This document shows positions 1-10,654 of a stretch of DNA of 64,000 bases, piece by piece (the stretch's first letter is position 1; each line of letters starts with the position of its first letter). The stretch is from a virus. The stretch is taken from positions 113,376 to 177,375 of the IMG/VR virus record IMGVR_UViG_3300033145_000192. One strand, written 5' to 3'. A model generated the notes under the pieces. It searched no databases and had not been told where the DNA came from. It was given only the letters and a program-made list of their open reading frames with translations. The position numbers and the translations under genes were made by a program.

Positions 1-3000
1 TCGTAATTGAATCAATCTTCTCGATGATTTGCTTGTTCGTGTCTTGGCCACGGCTGATTCCTTCATTCAGTCTGCCAATTGACTCAGCGAATCCTTCAGT
101 CAATATCCTCTGCATATTACGCGCAGCATCTTCCGATACCTTCGTGGTGTTATTACTCAACTGCTCAGAAAGCTTCAAGAACTTGTCAACTGCATCGGCA
201 GCCTGACCCTTTGTCTTGATGCCTCTAGCTACATCACCAAATCCCTGTGAACCTAGAAGCTGTCTTGTTCTTTCAACATTGATATGTCTACGTCCACGCT
301 TGCCTTCGCCACGAACACCCTTTAGGTCCTTGACAAACGAGGTATCTCTTCCGCCTCTTTGTTGTAGTAGTCCTCTAAAGCTACTCTCAACGGCTTCCTT
401 GCCACCTTCCTGTGCCATTAGGTGCTTGTAAATTGCGCGTCCTTGTCCACGCTTGCCGCCCCCATGAACCTTGAGACTTTGACGCTTCAGCCTTCTTAGC
501 AGATTACGCTGCTCTCTAGTTCCTCCGCTATCCGAAATCTTACGCTCAAGCTCCTTTATGCGTGGGTCAATTAGTCTAACTCCTCCACCTCCGATGGTAG
601 GACGAACTGTTTTCTGTAGCCTTGACAAGACTCCACCCATACCCTGCTTGAATTGTCCACCACCCATTCCGCCAGGAGCAGTTAGGGCACCAATTCCACT
701 TGGCCTCTTACCCATTCCAGTGATTTCTCCAAGGACCCTTGCGAATTCCTTGAGCTTCGGAGTGGCTTCATCCATACTGCCAGCCAATTTATCAGTAGAG
801 CCCTTCAGCTTCTCCTTCTTAGGGTCAACTGCGGGTAGGTCTCCAATTGTGCCACTAGAGATGATTCCCTGAACATAGTCGATGGTTTCCTTGGTTGCAG
901 TCTTATTCCTGATGTCCTTCATCATCTTCTGGATTCCAGCAACGGTTTCCATTTCCTTCTTGTAGCTGGCCTTTCTCTTCTCATCTCTCTCTGGGTCTCT
1001 CTTATAGCCGGAGTCTCTGAAGTCTTGCTGCAATTGGCCTCTTACATCCCACTGCTTGTGCCTGAAGCCCTTAAGTGCCTCCCATACCTTCTCACTTCCC
1101 TTTACTCTACCCTCTGGACCAAGTATTTTACCATACGCTGCTGTGGTGAGTCTAGCACGGTTAAGTGCATCAATACCGGTCTTTAGCTTGTCCATGTCTG
1201 TAGTAAGCTGGGCTCTAGAACCCTGTAGCGCCTTGATAATATCGGTCCTTTGCTGCATTGCAATCTGAGCATCTAGGGACGCAACCTTCAATAGCTGCTG
1301 CTGAATGTTGGCATCGAACTCGTCTATTGCGATAATCCTGTCTTGCTTTTCCTTAATCTGCTTCTGGATTTCTGCGATGCGAGCGGCTTCCTTCTCTCTC
1401 TGCTTTCCAATCTTTTCTGGTGAGAATATCTGTAGTTGACTGAATAGCTGTAGTAGCTCCTTATTGCCAACTCCACTTACTAGCTCTGGTCCACCAAATC
1501 TATCTTGTGACTGCATACCCTGAAGGACACGAAGTAGGACTTGGCTGCCGCCCTGCTCCCTTACTCTCTTGATTCTGCCACCAAGCTGTCCCAGCCCCTC
1601 CTTACCAACACCCTTGATACCGCTAACAAAGGCTTTGGCCAGGTTCATGTTCTTGATAGCTTCTTTGAACTTATCTGGACTTTCGAGAAGTAGACGGCCA
1701 AACTCAGCCTGCTGATTACGCCTTTGGGCATATAGCTGATTTTCCTGCTGCATACGCGTTTGGAGAGCGCCTATTTGCTGCTGTAGGGCGACCTTTCTAA
1801 TCTCTATTTCGCGCTGAGTGCTCCTTACTCTAAGTTCTACATCGGAACGTAGTTCGGCTGCGGCCTGCCTTTCATTAGCAAGCTTGAATCTGATAAGTCC
1901 TGTTTCTTCGTCAACAACCGTTTGGTTTGCCTTAACGCCTGCTACCTTGATTGCCTTAGATAGCGCACCTATCATTTGACCTAGGCCAGCAGTTCCGCCA
2001 ACGCCTGGACCAACAGTTCCAAGCTGCCTACCGGCTCCATGCTGGATAGCAGCCAATTGCTGCGCGGCTCCACGCCTGATTTCAGTTAGTCTACGCTCTA
2101 CGCTTGCACCACTGGTCTCAAGTAGCTGTAGTTGCTTACCTGACATGTCAGAGATTTTCTTAACAAGCGCACTGCCTATGGTGGCAAATACTGAAGCTAG
2201 TCTTTCCTGTGCTCCTATTACATTTTCGAACGCACCAGCAGCATTAGAAGCGGCCTCTTCCCATGCCTGAATCTGGTCGAGTGTCTTGTCCTTAGACCAC
2301 TCTACCATATCCATTTGGGCCTTCATCTCAGCCGCTAGCATATTGTGCTTGGCGTCCTCAATTTGCTTCGCAGTCTTCTTACTGCTAGCCTGAAGACGCT
2401 TGGCTTCTTCGCTACTCTCAGCCGTAGTTGAATCTAGTAGTCCCTTTTGTATCGTCAACGACTCAATTTGTCTCTTGAATTCACCCTTGTCAAACTTTAG
2501 AGTAGCGCCGATTGCACTTCTGCCACCAACACCAGCCATCATTCCCTGTTGAATTACACTTCGCTGCTTCGCAAGGTTATTGTCTTCCTCTTGGATACGT
2601 AGGATGCGCTCTAGAACAACGAGTCTTTCTTGTTCTACTTCCGCCATTTTTCCTACGGTTTCAAATCCAAGCTGCTTCAACTTGGCATACTTAGATTCCA
2701 TTGCTTTTCTGAGGGTTACCTGATAGGCTGCGTCAGCTTCGCCCTCGGCAATTTGCAAGCCTATACGCTCAATGTCCTTAAGGATTTTGGCTCTTCGTTT
2801 TGCAGCATCTACCGCAGCAGCCGCCCTTTCGGCGTCATTCTTTGCTTCCTTAGCAACCTGCTGTCTAGTAGTAAGTTCGGCCTTTAGCTCCTCTAGCCTT
2901 TGCTTCTGTTGCCCAGTTAGACGGTCACCGTCCTTTACCTGGGCATTCATCCACTTGAATAGCGCCTTTGCCTTAGCTACTCCTGGGTCCTTGTTTTCAA

Positions 3001-5392
3001 TTGCAGTTAGTTTATCTAGCTGCTCTTGTGTAGCTTCGCCACTGGCCTCAATTACCCTCAATCTTTCGATTTCGGCAGTTGGCTTAATCATTCTTCTGGC
3101 TTGCTTGACGAGTTGTAGTGACTCTCCTATCTTCTTAAGGTCATTTGCCTTCTTTGTAGCTTCATCGAATTGTTCCTCATACTTACCAATGGCGAACCCA
3201 AAGCCTGCTCCAACGGCAGCACCAACAATGGCTCCGATAGGTCCACCAAGCATAGCGCCCATACCAGCGCCTCTGGCGGCTTCTCCTAGGCCCTTACCTA
3301 GTCCCTTACCTGCGGACTTGGATACAGTTTCTTCTAGAGGACCAGAGATAGCAGTAAGCGCCATACCAGCGACCATACTGCCCATACCTGGCATCATCCT
3401 GCCCATACCAGAGCCCATGCCACCAAAGCGGCTAGCAATGCCACGACCAGCGCCAGCAACTCCACGGCCTGCCATTCTGGCACCAAAGCCGCCAACCTGT
3501 CCTGCTCCTCTTAGGAAACCACCAGCCCTGCTGCCCATAACAGCACCACCGGCTCTTCGTCCAACGTCAGCTACTCTTCCTCCGACTGCACCAAAGCCAC
3601 CAGCGATACGGCTACCAAATCCGCCAACGGCACTCATGCCACGACCGAGTGTGCTTCTCTGTCTCTGCATAGCTCCTAGGCCAGTAGCCATTGGGGCTTG
3701 TGCTCCAATTGCTGCGCCACCCATTGTTCTGGCAGATTGTGCTACCTTGTTGCTAAGGTTTTGAATACCTACGCCAAGCCTACTCTTGTTAATCTTGTCT
3801 GCTGTGGAACTAACACTGGCCCCAAAGGACTTAAGTGGCTGCTTGACATTCTTATTGAAATCACCCGCTCTACTCTTGTCAAAGTCCGCAGAACGAGCCA
3901 GTGCTCTCTTCGTGATATCAGCCTGTGCTCCAGTGCTGGCACGAGTTGTTAGCCTTTCTCCACTGCGCATAATGGCAGAGGTTGGGTCACCAGTTACGGT
4001 TTGGCCTCTGCGTCTCATGGCAGAAAGCTTGCTTGCAGCCCTCTGTGTTGGAGATACAGTGTGTCCAGCCTGTGACCTTAGTGCGACTCTCATAGGGTCG
4101 TTAGCTGGCATTGATGATAGTTGTCTCATACCAGGAGTTGTCATTGCTGGCATTGGCATTGGCATGCCTGGCATTGGTGCCATCATACCTGGTAGTGGTG
4201 TAAGTCCACCTCTTACCTTCTTCAATGCCTCTGTGGATTGCCACTGCCTCATTCCTGCTAGAGCTGGATATTGCATTGGCATTGTTCTGTCTGCACCAGC
4301 GCCGATACTGCGAAGACCTCCTCTTACTCCTTGAAGTGCGGAAACCTGTCCAGCAATTGGCGCACCCTGTCCGACTCTCGTTGGTCTTCCGGCAAACATG
4401 TTTCCACGAACATTCGGTCCACCGAACCACGCCTTTGTTGCTTTGGATGCAGTAGATGCTGGGGCATTAGGATGCATAGGCTGTGAGTATGGCAACATAC
4501 TCTGTCTTCTTTGTTGCCTCTGCATGCCCAGGACTTCTCTATCCTGACGCCTATAGTTTAGGTTTCCAGGTGCGCTTCCTAGTGGACGACCAGCCATTTG
4601 CCTTGTTGGCGTTCCTGCTGGCTGTAGTCTACTACTTGCCTTACCCGTGAAGAATACTCTTGTTCCTAGTGACGCAGAGCTAGCTGGAGCCTTTGGGTCT
4701 AGGTGTGAAGGTAGACGTGGGCCCTGCATTGCCCCAGTTGTTGGGAATGTTCTAGTAGCTCTTGTTGTTCCGGACCTTAGCATTGCGGAGCTTACCGCTG
4801 GGGAAAGACCTCTTCCTCCCATATTTCTGGCAACTGCCGCTTCTCTTGCAAAGTCTCTTCCAGTTCCTAGGCCAGAGAGTTGGAGCTTCCTTTGTCCACC
4901 CCACGATGCACCCTCGATTTGTCCACCACTTCTAGTAGGACCTATTCTGCGTCTACCACCTAGAGGAAGTGTTGGTAGAGGGAGTTGTCGTTGTCCAGCA
5001 GCGGCAAGGAAATCCTTTGAATAACCAGAACTGCCAGGACTAAGTAGACGACCACCCACTCCGGGATGTTGGCCACCACCACCAAGCCATCCTCTTGTAA
5101 AGCCGGGACTAGGTAGCTGACCACCTTGGGCACTTGGAATTGGACCCAACATGCCACCGGCAGGACCACGGGTTCCGCCTGCTCCTGGGAGTCGTGCAGT
5201 TCCAGCAGTAAATCTTCTGAAGTCACGACCGGCAATTAGTGACCCGCCGCCACCACCGATGAAAGGTCCAGCGCCAAATCCTGCTCTACCGGCTCCAGCA
5301 GCGCCACCGCCGCCTCCACCTCTTCCACCGCCTCCACCGCGATAATGCCGCCTCTTACCATACCGGCTGGTCCACCAGCGGCAGATATTCTT
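1..5392 (-). CDS. Tail tape measure protein, C-terminal part (continues past window edge)
   Basis: This is an uninterrupted reading frame that leaves the window at base 1. It lies in the -1 frame relative to the N-terminal part at 5236-6993. The frame opens after a TAG at 5393-5395 and stays open to the edge, about 1,800 residues. Its start is very rich in Gly, Ala, Arg and Pro. A Gly-rich, probably membrane-active segment follows near 3,180-3,480, and then long alpha-helical, Lys/Glu/Gln-rich coiled-coil sequence. That composition suits a siphovirus tape measure, which sets tail length and sits inside the tube. No start codon with a ribosome site is seen in this frame near 5,390, so I read it as the continuation of the upstream frame through a frameshift. 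Confidence 0.75.
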
Positions 5393-6993
5393 CTAGAGCC
5401 AGATTCGATTACTCTTTGCTGCCCAATGATGTCATTGAGGGCTGCGGAAACTTCCTTGACTGACCTTACTGAATCTCTCAAGCCTGCTACGAAATTCCAT
5501 ACGGCCCTTACAATCGTAACGCCGATTGTTATTCCAATCGCAGTAAGTATTGTCGAGTTACTAGCAATGAGACCTATCGTAGACTTGAATCCATCTACCA
5601 TGGCTGTAGCGCCAGAAATCACCATCTTCAAGAAGGTTCGCGTTTCTTCAGAGTTTACTAGAGAAACGAACGCTGCCTTAAGTCTGTTGATAGAACCCTG
5701 AAGACTGTTAGCCAAGTCCTCATTCTTACGCATTACGGCAATCGTGCTTTCGACTGCGAACTTGACTCTCTCCTCTTCATCACCAAACTTCTCAACGGAC
5801 TCTCTTAGTTTGTCGATGTTTAGGGCGTAGGCAAGTGTCTGTTCGATGTTTCTACCACCAAAAGCTCGCGCCAACTGCTCGGAGATAGCGGTTCCAGCAG
5901 TATCACGGATTCTCTCTAGGATATCTAGGATGACTGTTAGTCCCTTGATTTGGCCGCTAGATGGGTCAATGACCTCAATGCCACTGATTTCCTTAATCAT
6001 CTTCTGGTTCTTTGCGGCGAATGTAACCATTCTCCTAAGACCAGTTGATAGGCGGCTTACGCTAGCACCAGTTACGTTGAAGCCTGTGGCGATGAATGCC
6101 ATAGTCTGGTCTAGGTTAATGTTTTGAACATTCCTGAAAGCCGAACCGACTCTACGCGTTGCCTCCATCAATTCCTTGGCGTTAGCAATGGTCCTACTGG
6201 ACGTGGCAGCTAGCTGGCTAGAAATCTTGGTGAAGATGCCCATTTCCGTAGAGGCATCCTTGGCCACACCGATGTATTGGAGCTTAATGGCTGTAAGGCT
6301 ACGAACGGCATCGGTAGCACTCAATAGTCCATCCTCAAGACGAACTAGAGTCGTTACGGCATTTAGGAACTCGCTACTTGCGGTAGCCGTAGAGGAGCCC
6401 AGCTTTGTTGTCACTCCAATTAGTTGTTGACCAACACGAGCGGTCGTTAGAACGGCGTCAGTAACATCATCTAGGGAAAGACCAAGTTTCCTAGAAGTAT
6501 TGATGATTAGGTTGATACCTGCCGAAGTCTTCTTTGCTTCAGACCCTAGCTTTGCGAATGCCTTTGCCGTTGTTCCCAGTCCTGCCATTGCATCAGAAAG
6601 TCCCGCAACATCACGCGTAAGACCTTTGGTTGCTTTACTTGTTTCAATGAATACGCGGCCTCCACCAGCGAAGAAAGATAGCCTGCGAGCCTGAGTATCA
6701 AGCTTGATGATTTGCTGAACAGCAGACTTTAGCGCACCAATAGTAGCGAAGATGGCGGCGGCTGGAGCAGTCCAAGCCATTAGCCTCTTGGCAGCAAACT
6801 GGACCTGTCTACCAAACTGGAACGCATTAGACGTTCCTTGCTTGATAGCCTTGTTCAAGTTTACCTGGTTTTTGGTTACTCTATCAATCAGTCTAGAGCT
6901 TTGGCCCATGAATATCCTGTTGATATCCATTTGGGCTCTTTTAATTGATGATGGAGTGATGCCAACACTAAATTGAATGTCATCTCTGGGCAT
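5236..6993 (-). CDS. Tail tape measure protein, N-terminal part
   Basis: A 585-residue reading frame resembling the N-terminal region of TP901-type phage tail tape measure proteins. It has Ala/Gly-rich helices, an early hydrophobic stretch (AWTAPAAAIFATIGAL, about residues 74-89), a conserved-looking core from about 100 to 400, and a hydrophobic segment near 480-510. The start ATG is preceded by AGGAG with good spacing. The last 30 or so residues are an unlikely Val/Glu-rich tail read through GGTGGA-type repeats. The sensible Gly-rich continuation lies in the -1 frame. The full protein would therefore exceed 2,200 residues if the frames are joined. An intrinsic terminator lies just upstream, between this gene and 7076-7855. 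Confidence 0.85.
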   Translation of the reverse strand: MPRDDIQFSVGITPSSIKRAQMDINRIFMGQSSRLIDRVTKNQVNLNKAIKQGTSNAFQFGRQVQFAAKRLMAWTAPAAAIFATIGALKSAVQQIIKLDTQARRLSFFAGGGRVFIETSKATKGLTRDVAGLSDAMAGLGTTAKAFAKLGSEAKKTSAGINLIINTSRKLGLSLDDVTDAVLTTARVGQQLIGVTTKLGSSTATASSEFLNAVTTLVRLEDGLLSATDAVRSLTAIKLQYIGVAKDASTEMGIFTKISSQLAATSSRTIANAKELMEATRRVGSAFRNVQNINLDQTMAFIATGFNVTGASVSRLSTGLRRMVTFAAKNQKMIKEISGIEVIDPSSGQIKGLTVILDILERIRDTAGTAISEQLARAFGGRNIEQTLAYALNIDKLRESVEKFGDEEERVKFAVESTIAVMRKNEDLANSLQGSINRLKAAFVSLVNSEETRTFLKMVISGATAMVDGFKSTIGLIASNSTILTAIGITIGVTIVRAVWNFVAGLRDSVRSVKEVSAALNDIIGQQRVIESGSRRISAAGGPAGMVRGGIIAVEAVEEVEAAVALLEPVEQDLALDLSSVVAAGH

Positions 6994-7007
6994 TTAATTC
7001 TCCTACG

Positions 7008-7050
7008 AAAAAAGACCATGTGCGCAGTTAATTATCTGAGCAACATGGCC
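7008..7050 (-). terminator. Intrinsic terminator upstream of tape measure gene
   Basis: On the minus strand an 8-bp stem (GGCCATGT with ACATGGTC, one G-T pair) encloses a 21-nt loop and is followed by six T residues. It lies between the stop of 7076-7855 and the start of the tape measure gene, so it should end or attenuate the upstream tail transcript. Confidence 0.75.
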
Positions 7051-7075
7051 TTTAGTTTAGTCCGTTTGAGAGGAT

Positions 7076-7855
7076 TTAGTCTTTGGATGCAGCCTTCTTT
7101 TTTCTCTTCTTAGCCTTTTTAGGCTTTGCTTCTGGTTCCGGTTCATCAGCTTCGGCCTCTACTTCTGCCTCTGCTTCTGCTTCTTTTGCTGCTTCTTCTG
7201 CTTCTATCTTTACTCGTTCTTCCTCGGCCACTCGTTCTGAATAGGCTGTTAGCCACCTGTTCTCAGAATAGATTTGGCTAAGGTCGCTTGGAAGCTCTTC
7301 ACCCATGGTGACCTCTAGGGATGCGATTACCGTCTCCATATAGGAGTCCCTAGCTGCCTGCTCCTCGGCACGACTTTTGAAATCCTCTACACTCTTATAT
7401 ACACGAGAACCAGTTGTCTTGTGATAGATACATTGGGTAACCAGGAATTGGTTACGCTCTTCTCCACCAACAGATTCACATGTGTTCTCGGCAATAGAGA
7501 CAATGGGGTCGTTATGATTCTGGAGTTCGGTTCTAAGCACAACAAGCTCTTCACAGATAGCCTTTGCTGCTTCATCCCCAAGCTCTTCTTCTCCATCCTT
7601 CAGTTTGGCTTCTAGATTTCCAATCTGGAGTTGGAGCACTGCTGCCTCACGCTCCTTATCGTCATCCCAAATGCCACGCTCACGTAGAATCTTTTCTACC
7701 TCAACGCTGGTCAGGATGCCATCCCTAAAGCATTTCGAGAATGTCTTTTTGAAAATCAACTCTGCCGCGTTAAGCGAACCTTGACTTGGTGGACGGAATT
7801 CCAAAACCAAATCGTTTCCATTCTCATCCTTCGTGGTGAAAACCCTAATCCTCAT
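7076..7855 (-). CDS. Putative tail assembly protein, acidic/Lys-rich C-terminus
   Basis: A 259-residue protein directly upstream of the tape measure gene, the usual place of tail assembly chaperones. The middle is predicted coiled coil. The last 45 residues are long runs of Glu/Ala and then Lys. Residues about 45-70 (pattern L-x(3)-E-x(3)-IL-x-ERGIW) resemble a segment of the 8166-9365 product (ELKRILNERELWG), so the two look like divergent paralogues. No frameshift pair like lambda G/GT is evident. The chaperone role is inferred from position only. Confidence 0.5.
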   Translation of the reverse strand: MRIRVFTTKDENGNDLVLEFRPPSQGSLNAAELIFKKTFSKCFRDGILTSVEVEKILRERGIWDDDKEREAAVLQLQIGNLEAKLKDGEEELGDEAAKAICEELVVLRTELQNHNDPIVSIAENTCESVGGEERNQFLVTQCIYHKTTGSRVYKSVEDFKSRAEEQAARDSYMETVIASLEVTMGEELPSDLSQIYSENRWLTAYSERVAEEERVKIEAEEAAKEAEAEAEVEAEADEPEPEAKPKKAKKRKKKAASKD

Positions 7856-7866
7856 CCTATCCTCCG

Positions 7867-8166
7867 TTATTCTGGTGGCGGGATAATCTTGAAATCAATG
7901 TGATAGTTCAAGAACTCAATGTTGTATTGATTATCCAACTCAGATTCCATGTTCCGAATTTGGTCGTTACCAATATTCAATATCTTAGACCTCAGCTTCC
8001 TGAAGGTCTCCTCTTCCAGTGCTCCGTCTGCCCTCTCTTTATCAAGGGCATCTAGAACTCCTACATAAATACGTTTCATCTTGTGACGGACGCTAGCCTT
8101 CAACTTCTTCTTGGACTTGTCAGACCAATTGTCTGTTTTTTTCTCGATGTGTTTACCAAGCCTCAT
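7867..8166 (-). CDS. Hypothetical protein in tail operon
   Basis: A 99-residue protein with a strongly basic N-terminal half (many Lys and Arg) and a more acidic C-terminal half ending PPPE. I do not recognise a family. It starts exactly at the stop of the 8166-9365 gene and ends 11 bp before the next gene, so it is translated within the same tail operon. Confidence 0.6.
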   Translation of the reverse strand: MRLGKHIEKKTDNWSDKSKKKLKASVRHKMKRIYVGVLDALDKERADGALEEETFRKLRSKILNIGNDQIRNMESELDNQYNIEFLNYHIDFKIIPPPE

Positions 8167-9365
8167 CAGATTGTCCCTCCTGGGAACTGCTTGAAGGCGT
8201 TCCGACCACCTTGTCGCCCGCCTCGTCGTTGTCCACCACGGCTCTTCTTATCCAAAACAGCATCGGTAGAACCGATTATTCTTCGCGCACCACGATTGTT
8301 TCGTGAACGCAAGTCCTTTTCGTTCAATACCTTCTTATCTCGGATATGACCAAGCTCCTTCATTTTGAACTTACGAGTATTAGGTGAGTTTAACTCATCA
8401 ACAACGGCTGTGTCTGGTGCGTTAGGGTTGATGTCCGGGTTGGTTACGATGAACACTTCACCGTGTCGTGCTACCTCTTGCGATACCTTAACGCCACGTC
8501 CGACATCTTCTCTAGTTCCAGAAGTCCTAGACTTTCTCTTCTTGCGTTGCTTATCTTGCACCTCGAACCAAGCATCCAATTTAGCATCATTTTCAATCAC
8601 CTCCTCTGGTGGAGGCTCTGGAGATTCGTATACAGAGTCATATACCTGACTCCAGTATAGTAGATTTTGTTGGTCATTGTCCAACTCAATAATCGGTTTT
8701 CCAAACAAACTATCTATGTTGCTCTTTGCACCATTCCACCTAAAGCGCCAGTGGGAACTTCTAGCAACCTCTCTTGTTTCACTAATAGGAACAGTGGTAT
8801 CTTCGGCTAACGCAATTATCAACCCACCAATTAGAGTTATATCGGTTTCGTTTAGGAAATCGTCCCACGTTTCCCATAACCTCTTGTCGTTCTCATCATA
8901 CGATAAGCAGTAGGCTAGTGCAAGACTTCTGACTTCTTCTGCATATACTTCTGCCGAAGCGGCAAACATCGACCGCTTCTTTTGTTCTAGTTCTTTTAGT
9001 GCGCGGCCTTGGGCTTCAATAACCTTGGCAGTTCTCTTGAAAACTCTTGAATTCTTCTTCGCACCTGTGATTTCTTCCCCAAGCTCCTTGATGCGCTTTT
9101 TGGACCGCTTAATGGCATCGTCCTCATGTGGACCCCATAGCTCTCGCTCATTTAGAATTCGCTTAAGCTCAAAGCGACCCAAAACACCAGTAGACATAGC
9201 TTCCTTGAGCGCCTTATCATAAATGAAAGACACAAAGCCTTTTTGTCTACTATTTGGGGATTTGAGTATGACAATCTTTTTCTTGCCATATTCATTTTCG
9301 ATGTAATTATACCTGGAGCCCCACGTAATCCTAGCAATCCTATCCTCAATCTCCTCTGGAGACAC
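8166..9365 (-). CDS. Putative tail assembly or minor tail protein
   Basis: A 399-residue, mostly helical protein that is highly charged. The C-terminal third is basic and Gly/Arg-rich (repeated RGG and GGR). A region near residues 60-90 resembles the product of 7076-7855, suggesting the two genes arose by duplication. It lies between the tail tube and tape measure genes, where tail chaperones or minor tail proteins sit. The function is unproven. A GC-rich hairpin lies just upstream at 9381-9402. Confidence 0.5.
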   Translation of the reverse strand: MSPEEIEDRIARITWGSRYNYIENEYGKKKIVILKSPNSRQKGFVSFIYDKALKEAMSTGVLGRFELKRILNERELWGPHEDDAIKRSKKRIKELGEEITGAKKNSRVFKRTAKVIEAQGRALKELEQKKRSMFAASAEVYAEEVRSLALAYCLSYDENDKRLWETWDDFLNETDITLIGGLIIALAEDTTVPISETREVARSSHWRFRWNGAKSNIDSLFGKPIIELDNDQQNLLYWSQVYDSVYESPEPPPEEVIENDAKLDAWFEVQDKQRKKRKSRTSGTREDVGRGVKVSQEVARHGEVFIVTNPDINPNAPDTAVVDELNSPNTRKFKMKELGHIRDKKVLNEKDLRSRNNRGARRIIGSTDAVLDKKSRGGQRRGGRQGGRNAFKQFPGGTI

Positions 9366-9380
9366 ACCACCCCCTTATAG

Positions 9381-9402
9381 GGTAAAGGGGCGAGCAAGCC
9401 CG
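9381..9402 (-). terminator. Possible weak terminator after tail tube gene
   Basis: On the minus strand a GC-rich stem-loop (GGGGCG and CGCCCC around an 8-nt loop) is followed only by TTTA. It lies between the tail tube gene and the next gene. The short T tract makes it a poor or partial terminator. Confidence 0.4.
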
Positions 9403-9427
9403 CCCCAGACCTTTCCTTAACCAGACC

Positions 9428-10585
9428 TTATAGGAACACCTCGTGCGAGATTGTCAAATCGTTGAAGGTGCTGTAGTTGTAAGTCACGCTCATGTTGTCG
9501 CCACCAGCTTCTCCACCCGTTAGGTCGATAGACTGCAAACGACTCTTGTTTCCAAGGTTAATCCTCAAACCCTCGCAGAGCTTGATGATGATTTCCTGGT
9601 CAGCAGTGTTCTCGGCTACAACGCAGTTCACTGCCTCGTAGGAGATAGCATCGACCAAGTCACCCTGGGAAGTAATTGCCTCAATGGCGCACGTTACCTC
9701 AACTGGATAGGAAACATACTTGAAGAACGGACGCTTGGAGCCAAGCTCAAAGATGTCCTCACGTCCAAGGTCACAGGAAATTGTGATGCCCTGAATGTGC
9801 TCGCTGATGTTTGTCAATGTTCCGGACGCACTGACGCCAGGAATATCGGTTGGTAGGCGAGATACAACTAGGTCGAAGCCTTCGCGTCTTTCGACACCAG
9901 AACCGATTGTCGTAGCGGACTCACCACCACTCGTTGTGAATGGAGTAATTCCACCAGGATTAGGAGCCAAGATACCACTTGGGTAACCTAGCTGCGTCTG
10001 CGTGCTTCCACCATCTCCAACACCGCTACCTCTTAGTAGGTTAGTTGGAAGTGGGTCTCCACCCTCAAAGTTGGACCAAATCTTGTCATTACCAACTAGG
10101 GTGACAGACTCGGTGAAGTTTCCGTCAACTGGGAACGAGTAGTTGATGGAGCTTAGATACATACCGGAACCGTATGCCATAGATAGTGGCGTTCCAATTG
10201 CGCTCGTCTGAGTATCCGCATAGATAGGAACGGCAATGTCTGCTCTATAGCTGGCAGTTCTCCCGATAAGAGTCGAAGTTCCACGAGGACCAGTAGTCAT
10301 GAACCATAGAGGCTTAGTTCCATCAAGAACCTTCTCAATGGTGAACTCAATCTCTGGCTCAAGCTCTACATACTCGTATAGCTGGATTTGACCAAGCTGG
10401 AATACTTGTTCGAAGTTGAATGTCGTTGTCATTCCAACGGACTGAACGCCGCGTGGGATATCCCAGCGGCCAGAAGGAGCAACGTCAACTCCTGCGATAA
10501 GTGGAACTACTTCGTTTGTGGGTGTAGTCCCATTTTCCTTAATTGCTACACTGTGAATAGCGTAGAATACTCTATTGTTAGGCAT
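9428..10585 (-). CDS. Major tail tube protein (probable)
   Basis: A 385-residue, beta-rich, Gly/Ser/Thr-rich protein with no charged coiled coil. It sits between the connector genes and the tail assembly genes, where the tail tube gene lies in siphoviruses. The C-terminal region is typical of tube and sheath-like proteins with repeated beta strands. It has its own -10-like element (GTGTATAAT at 10639-10647), fitting a highly expressed structural gene. A GGAGGG ribosome site precedes the ATG. A different virion protein is possible. Confidence 0.6.
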   Translation of the reverse strand: MPNNRVFYAIHSVAIKENGTTPTNEVVPLIAGVDVAPSGRWDIPRGVQSVGMTTTFNFEQVFQLGQIQLYEYVELEPEIEFTIEKVLDGTKPLWFMTTGPRGTSTLIGRTASYRADIAVPIYADTQTSAIGTPLSMAYGSGMYLSSINYSFPVDGNFTESVTLVGNDKIWSNFEGGDPLPTNLLRGSGVGDGGSTQTQLGYPSGILAPNPGGITPFTTSGGESATTIGSGVERREGFDLVVSRLPTDIPGVSASGTLTNISEHIQGITISCDLGREDIFELGSKRPFFKYVSYPVEVTCAIEAITSQGDLVDAISYEAVNCVVAENTADQEIIIKLCEGLRINLGNKSRLQSIDLTGGEAGGDNMSVTYNYSTFNDLTISHEVFL

Positions 10586-10638
10586 TTTCTACTCCCTCCG
10601 AATTAGGACTGCTGATGTCTAAAACCACTGGCTACTTG

Positions 10639-10648
10639 ATTATACACC
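10639..10648 (-). promoter_or_regulatory. Late promoter-like element GGTGTATAAT
   Basis: A perfect TATAAT preceded by GTG, upstream of the tail tube gene. The same GTGTAT(A/G) element recurs before at least six other leftward genes with no conserved -35 box that I can see. Confidence 0.55.
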
Positions 10649-10654
10649 AAACAC

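Noticed and set aside
24-9222. Many plus-strand reading frames in the first 9 kb, such as 2772-3764
   Set aside because: They are antisense shadows of the long leftward tail genes, lack ribosome sites and give Pro/Ser/Leu-rich nonsense sequence.
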